From Marisediminitalea alba (GTDB lineage Bacteria; Pseudomonadota; Gammaproteobacteria; Enterobacterales; Alteromonadaceae): 64,000 bases of DNA. The number at the start of each line of letters is the position of its first letter. Within the stretch, counting starts at the first letter, position 1. The notes under the pieces are model-generated. The model was not told the origin of the DNA. It worked only from the letters and a program-made list of their open reading frames with translations, and did not search any database. The stretch spans positions 62,001 through 126,000 of the forward strand of contig NZ_PVNP01000003.1 of the NCBI RefSeq assembly GCF_002993365.1. The letters are read 5' to 3'. The translations under genes and the position numbers were made by a program. Shown one piece after another: positions 59,922 to 64,000 of the stretch.

Positions 59922-60823
59922 CAGGCGGCCTGCCGGGAGGTCTCATCTAACTGACGGTTCAGGCCGGCCATCATTTCAGCCAGCGTTACCTGTTGTTGCA
60001 ACTGAGCACTGACACTGCGCACTGAATGAAAAATCGCCGTGGTCTGGCCGCCACTTCTGAATGCCACATTGCGAATGCTGCACTCTAACTGACGGGCAAA
60101 CTCGCAGGCCTCTTCGGCGGCAATTTCCGGCATCAGGATAACAAACCGATCGCCGGCATAGCGGCAGGCCAGGTCGACGGCTCTGAGGTTCATCACAATT
60201 AACTGTGAAATCTCCTTTAAGAAGCGATCCCCTTCGGCATGGCCGTAGCGCAAATTGAACTGCGAGAAATCGTTAATATCCAGTATCACTACTGCCGCCT
60301 TTACGCCCTGCTCCTGTAACTCCATGGCCCTGGCTCGCCAGTAGTCAGCGCGGTAGAGCTGGGTGATGACATCGATTTGATCGTGGGCCCGATACCACAT
60401 TTCGCGGCGTTGCAGCTGTTTGTTGAGCGCCAGTTGTTCCTGATGCCACCAATACAACGCAACACTCATCACGACCATACCCATTGCAGCGGGAATAGAC
60501 TCCACCACGCTGAGCCAATGGGCCGCATCGCTGTAAAAGGTAAATTCATCGAACACGTCGAGCATGGCGGAAAAATTAAAAAACGCCAGGCCTGCCACCA
60601 GCAGTGCCGTAACCTTGCCTGGTGGGCGGCTGATCATCACCGCGGTTATCCAGCACAAAGTGAGCAGGCATATGCTGCCCTCGCCCACGACATCCAGCCA
60701 CTCAACGTCTGCGATATCTTTCAACTGGCCATTAGTAACGCATAATGTCACTGCCAGCCCCAACACCAGCAGTACAAATGCCAGTAAGCCCCGGTGACGT
60801 GTTAATAAACTAAAATCCATCAT
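59921..60823 (-). CDS. Membrane GGDEF-domain protein with degenerate active site
   Basis: A 300-residue inner-membrane protein. About five hydrophobic helices span 10-135 (GLLAFVLLVLGLAVTLCV and others), followed by a GGDEF domain (about 155-295). The active-site motif reads YAGDRF where GG(D/E)EF is expected, with Ala for the first Gly and Arg for the Glu. An RAVD inhibitory-site motif is retained. It may bind c-di-GMP or GTP without making c-di-GMP. Start: ATG 60823, with GGA 6-9 nt upstream; TTG at 60838 is possible. Coupled to the AraC regulator. Confidence 0.85.
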   Translation of the reverse strand: MMDFSLLTRHRGLLAFVLLVLGLAVTLCVTNGQLKDIADVEWLDVVGEGSICLLTLCWITAVMISRPPGKVTALLVAGLAFFNFSAMLDVFDEFTFYSDAAHWLSVVESIPAAMGMVVMSVALYWWHQEQLALNKQLQRREMWYRAHDQIDVITQLYRADYWRARAMELQEQGVKAAVVILDINDFSQFNLRYGHAEGDRFLKEISQLIVMNLRAVDLACRYAGDRFVILMPEIAAEEACEFARQLECSIRNVAFRSGGQTTAIFHSVRSVSAQLQQQVTLAEMMAGLNRQLDETSRQAA

Positions 60824-61137
60824 CTTTTCCGCATGCAAAAACGTGTTTACCTGCGCCTATTGTTAATTGAGTCGCCGGTAATCTTAGGGGTCATTCTGGC
60901 TCAGCAATATGACACTGGTATGATGCTTTTCCCTTTTCAGCCGGCTTAAAATACTTTTTTTCAATATTAAACAACGGTTTGCACGGGGGTCATTTGGGCT
61001 CATCGAGTTTAAAAATAACGCTTTTCAGGCCGATTCCGGCTATTTTTCAGGCAACTGTGCCATTCACCGTCATCGATTTGTCATTTTTGCTTTCTACCGT
61101 AGCCGCCAACACATACACACAACTTAAGAGAACACTC
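60824..61137 (+). promoter_or_regulatory. Divergent region before the TonB-dependent receptor
   Basis: 314 nt without a gene. The first part holds the GGDEF gene's promoter region, the second the receptor's leader. I see no unambiguous -35/-10 pair or Fur-like box. Confidence 0.35.
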
Positions 61138-63831
61138 ATGAAAAATCGTATTTCCAGCCTGGCGTTGGCTGTCAGTACCGTTTGTTGCTCATTTGCTTCG
61201 GTCGCAGCAGATAATGCGGGGCTGATTGGTCAGTTAACCAATAAAGATCAAAGCCGGGTTTTTGCCGGCGCAAAAATTGAAATTACTGAATTAGGTAAAA
61301 AAACCTTTTCTGGCCGCGATGGGACTTTTCGTTTCACTAATCTGCCTGCCGGTAACTACACGCTGGTTGTTACTTACCTTGGTGCCGATCCGGTTAGTCG
61401 CGGGATCACCCTTACCGAGGGTGAAAATATTACGCCGCTTATTACCCTTGAAGCGGCAAACGAAGCGCTGGAAGAAGTGATGGTCCGTGGTCAGCGTGGC
61501 GGTCAGGCCAGCGCCATCAATCAGCAGCGTATGGCTGACAATATTAAATCTATCGTTTCAGCCGATGCCATTGGTCAGTTCCCGGACCAAAACGCTGCCG
61601 AATCATTGCAACGCCTGCCGGGTTTGTCTATCGAACGCGATCAGGGTGAAGGCCGCTTTGTAGGGATCCGTGGTATCGATCCTAACCTCAATAACGTTAC
61701 CATCAACGGCCTTAACGTCCCGTCTCCGGAGGGCGGTGTTCGCTCAGTTGCTCTGGATGTGATCCCCTCTGAACTAATCCAGACGCTGGAAGTTTCCAAG
61801 TCTGTTACTGCAGATATGGACGGCGACGCGATTGGTGGTTCGGTAGAAGTTAAATCGGTAAGCGCTTTCGACCGCAAAGGCCAGACCGCCAGTTTATCGG
61901 GTCAGCTAAGCCAAAACGAGTTACGCGATGAAATGAGCCCCAAACTTTCCGGTACCTACACCAATTTATGGAACGATACTTTTGGTGTGGCGGCTGCCTT
62001 ATCTTATTTCAAACGAGACTTTGGTTCAGACAATATTGAGTCCAACGCGGATGACGAAATTGAACAACGTCATTACACCATTAGCCGTGAACGCTTAGGG
62101 GCTGCGGTTAACCTTGACTACCGCCCTGACTTTAACAACGCTTACTTCCTGCGCACCCTGTACAGCGAATTCTCTGATGAAGAGTATCGTCAGCGTAATA
62201 CCTTTGTGTTTGACGGTGAAGACTCTGAAGTGGAGCGTGAGTCTAAAGATCGTTATGAACAACAGTCTATCCTGACCATCGCTGCCGGCGGTGAGCACGT
62301 GCGTGGCGAGTGGACTTTCGACTATCAGTTGGGTTACGCCAAGTCTGATGAAGATGAGCCGGATGCACTTTACTATACCTTTATCACCGAAGATGACAGC
62401 ATCGAGGGTGATATGCAGCGCGTGATCCCCAGCATTAGCTACGCCGATTCGGTGAATGACTTCAATAACTACGAGATCGACGAAATCAGCTTTGAGGATA
62501 ACTACGCGAAGGATACAGAAAACAGTATTAAAGCCAACCTGAGCAAAACCTTTGCCGAAGACCCTTATCTCAGCGAAATTAAAGCCGGTGTAAAATACCG
62601 TACCCGCACTAAAACTGTCGACAGTAACATCTACATTTACGACGGCGACTTCGATGATATGGATCCGACGCAATTTGCTGCCAGTGACGTAGACTGGGGG
62701 CTGGGTGATTTTGGCCCGGGCCTGAACCGCGGTGAGATGCGCAGCTACTTCAATCAGAACCGTGGTTCGCTGGAGCTGTCAGAGCTGGACTCTGAACTGG
62801 AGTCAAATGGTGCATCCTACGAAACCAACGAAGATATCTTCGCAGCCTATTTCATGGGTACCTTTGATATCAACGATGTACATATTGTGGCCGGTGTTCG
62901 TTATGAAAAAACCGACTTTGATACCGCCGGTATGCGTGTTGAGTTGATTGAAGATGAACAACTTGACGTGGAAGAAGTGGTTAACACGCCATGGCAGTCA
63001 GCGCGTAGCTATGATCACTTCCTGCCCAGCATTAACGTTAAATACAGCATCTCTGAACAACTGATCGTTCGTGGTGCTTACACGCAAACCATTTCCCGCC
63101 CGGGCTTTGAAGAATCAGCCGCTTTCCAGATTATTGAAAGCAAAACCGAAGAAGACGATGGCGCCTTTGTTACCGAACGTGAAGCCGAAGTGGGTAACCC
63201 TCAATTACTGCCTTACGAGTCAGACAACTTCGATCTGTCGATTGAATATTACCCTGGCCAGATTGGCGTGCTGTCTGCCGGTTTATTCTATAAGCAAATT
63301 GACAACTTCGTTATCTTTGCCGATGTAGCAGGTATGCAAGGCTGGGAAGGCTACGACGAAGTCATTCAGCCGCGTAATGGCGAAACCGCCGATCTCACTG
63401 GTTTGGAACTGTCATGGGTGAAAGCCTTTGATAACGGTTTATTACTCTCTGCTAACGGTACTTTTTCATCCTCTGATGCCACCACGCTGCTGGACGGAGA
63501 AGCGTACAAAACCAGCCTGCCTAATCAGTCTGATACCGTTGGTAACCTGACCGTAGGATACGAAGACAACGACTGGAGTCTGCGTTTGGCAATGACCTAC
63601 AAGAGCAAAAACCTGGAAGAAATCGACGGTGACATGCTGCGCATGGAAGATGCCCATCAGCAGTTCGATTTTATGGGTAAATACTATATCAACCAGGATC
63701 TGACGGTGTACTTTAACGCCATCAATATTAATGATGAGCCTTACTATCACTACTTCGACCGTCGCAGTCAGAATGCCCAGTACGAAGAGTACGGCCGTAC
63801 CTTCGAAATTGGTTTTAACTGGCAGCTATAA
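61138..63831 (+). CDS. TonB-dependent outer-membrane receptor
   Basis: An 897-residue outer-membrane transporter with signal peptide (about 1-25, ending VAADNA). It has an N-terminal carboxypeptidase-regulatory-like beta domain (about 27-110), a plug (about 120-240: AIGQFPDQNAAESLQRLPGL, then RGIDPNLNNVTINGL) and a 22-strand barrel ending in FNWQL (aromatic-type last strand). It belongs to the IPR010104-like type of marine receptors for complex organic substrates; ligand unknown. Start: ATG 61138, where the signal peptide begins. Probably in one operon with the gene starting at 63884. Confidence 0.93.
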   Translation: MKNRISSLALAVSTVCCSFASVAADNAGLIGQLTNKDQSRVFAGAKIEITELGKKTFSGRDGTFRFTNLPAGNYTLVVTYLGADPVSRGITLTEGENITPLITLEAANEALEEVMVRGQRGGQASAINQQRMADNIKSIVSADAIGQFPDQNAAESLQRLPGLSIERDQGEGRFVGIRGIDPNLNNVTINGLNVPSPEGGVRSVALDVIPSELIQTLEVSKSVTADMDGDAIGGSVEVKSVSAFDRKGQTASLSGQLSQNELRDEMSPKLSGTYTNLWNDTFGVAAALSYFKRDFGSDNIESNADDEIEQRHYTISRERLGAAVNLDYRPDFNNAYFLRTLYSEFSDEEYRQRNTFVFDGEDSEVERESKDRYEQQSILTIAAGGEHVRGEWTFDYQLGYAKSDEDEPDALYYTFITEDDSIEGDMQRVIPSISYADSVNDFNNYEIDEISFEDNYAKDTENSIKANLSKTFAEDPYLSEIKAGVKYRTRTKTVDSNIYIYDGDFDDMDPTQFAASDVDWGLGDFGPGLNRGEMRSYFNQNRGSLELSELDSELESNGASYETNEDIFAAYFMGTFDINDVHIVAGVRYEKTDFDTAGMRVELIEDEQLDVEEVVNTPWQSARSYDHFLPSINVKYSISEQLIVRGAYTQTISRPGFEESAAFQIIESKTEEDDGAFVTEREAEVGNPQLLPYESDNFDLSIEYYPGQIGVLSAGLFYKQIDNFVIFADVAGMQGWEGYDEVIQPRNGETADLTGLELSWVKAFDNGLLLSANGTFSSSDATTLLDGEAYKTSLPNQSDTVGNLTVGYEDNDWSLRLAMTYKSKNLEEIDGDMLRMEDAHQQFDFMGKYYINQDLTVYFNAININDEPYYHYFDRRSQNAQYEEYGRTFEIGFNWQL

Positions 63832-63846
63832 GCTCTATCGGTAATT

Positions 63847-63867
63847 AGGCGGGCTGTTGTCCGCCTG
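63847..63867 (+). other. Small hairpin between receptor and downstream gene
   Basis: AGGCGG pairs with CCGCCT around an 8-nt loop between the receptor stop codon and the next start. No U-run follows, so it may slow transcription or protect the mRNA end rather than stop transcription. Confidence 0.35.
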
Positions 63868-63883
63868 AATCTTAAGGTTTTCA

Positions 63884-64000
63884 ATGAAACTCATACAATT
63901 ACTCACGCTCACCACTTTGCTTTGCGCACCACTGATCCAGGCTCAGTCAGCTCAGCAGGACGTTTTTGGTGAGCACTATTACCAGACCAATCAGATCCCG
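63884..64000 (+). CDS. Secreted protein, truncated by the window end
   Basis: Only the first 39 codons are seen. A signal peptide (MKLIQLLTLTTLLCAPLIQA, cleavage near residue 20) is followed by QSAQQDVFGEHYYQTNQIP. AAGG lies 6 nt before the ATG. Its place 52 nt after a TonB-dependent receptor suggests a periplasmic enzyme or binding protein acting on the receptor's substrate. The family cannot be told. Confidence 0.7.
   Translation, partial: MKLIQLLTLTTLLCAPLIQAQSAQQDVFGEHYYQTNQIP

Noticed and set aside
1-64000. tRNA, rRNA or CRISPR arrays
   Set aside because: No cloverleaf-like segments, no conserved rRNA blocks and no regularly spaced repeats were seen on either strand.

Overview
The window looks like a chromosomal segment of a marine gammaproteobacterium of the Alteromonadaceae (Alteromonas or a close relative). 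Supporting signs are motX of a Na+-driven polar flagellum, the neighbour pairs ubiD-fre, priA-ftsN-hslVU and ubiE-ubiJ-ubiB, TonB-dependent uptake, many c-di-GMP proteins, and intermediate GC content. The genus is an inference. I see no rRNA, tRNA, CRISPR array or complete insertion sequence.

Layout. 1-6144: a partial membrane protein, motX, a TIGR02647 protein, ubiD-fre, a secreted M28 peptidase and a periplasmic binding protein. 6306-12719: a PAS-GGDEF cyclase, two unknown proteins, glutaryl-CoA dehydrogenase, an Lrp-type regulator divergent from a cysteine synthase, an unknown secreted protein and a cold-shock protein. 13033-19650 (all minus): operons prlC-tag-gph and ubiE-ubiJ-ubiB. 19837-26790: a small heat-shock protein with a sigma-32-like promoter, then a signalling block (REC-EAL; HTH-REC; PhnD-like binding protein; histidine kinase; REC with a degenerate HD-GYP). 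26855-37374: methionine aminopeptidase with a ParD-like partner, dps, gor, an unknown secreted protein, an RpfG-type HD-GYP regulator, a very large amidohydrolase with a beta-propeller, and gloA. 37470-43649: a DUF4136 lipoprotein, a class I HMG-CoA reductase, and a peptide-export operon (membrane fusion protein, C39-peptidase ABC transporter, minimal LuxR-type regulator). 43612-45313: a small island between two ~110-bp direct repeats, holding a PrlF/YhaV toxin-antitoxin pair and an integrase remnant. 45304-52296: hslU, hslV, ftsN, priA, rpmE, malic enzyme. 52381-58876: an M20 peptidase divergent from an operon of two RimK-like ATP-grasp ligases and an M14 carboxypeptidase. 58917-64000: AraC regulator, GGDEF protein, TonB-dependent receptor and the start of a secreted protein.

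The most novel-looking locus is 52381-58876. Two ligase-fold proteins and two metallopeptidases lie together, and the divergent intergenic region carries an 18-bp perfect inverted repeat. It reads like an uncharacterised cytoplasmic peptide-making or amino-acid-ligating system; the product is unknown. Second are the direct-repeat-flanked toxin-antitoxin island and the orphan peptide exporter beside it. Protein-quality-control genes (hsp20, hslVU, prlC) each have a recognisable sigma-32-type promoter.
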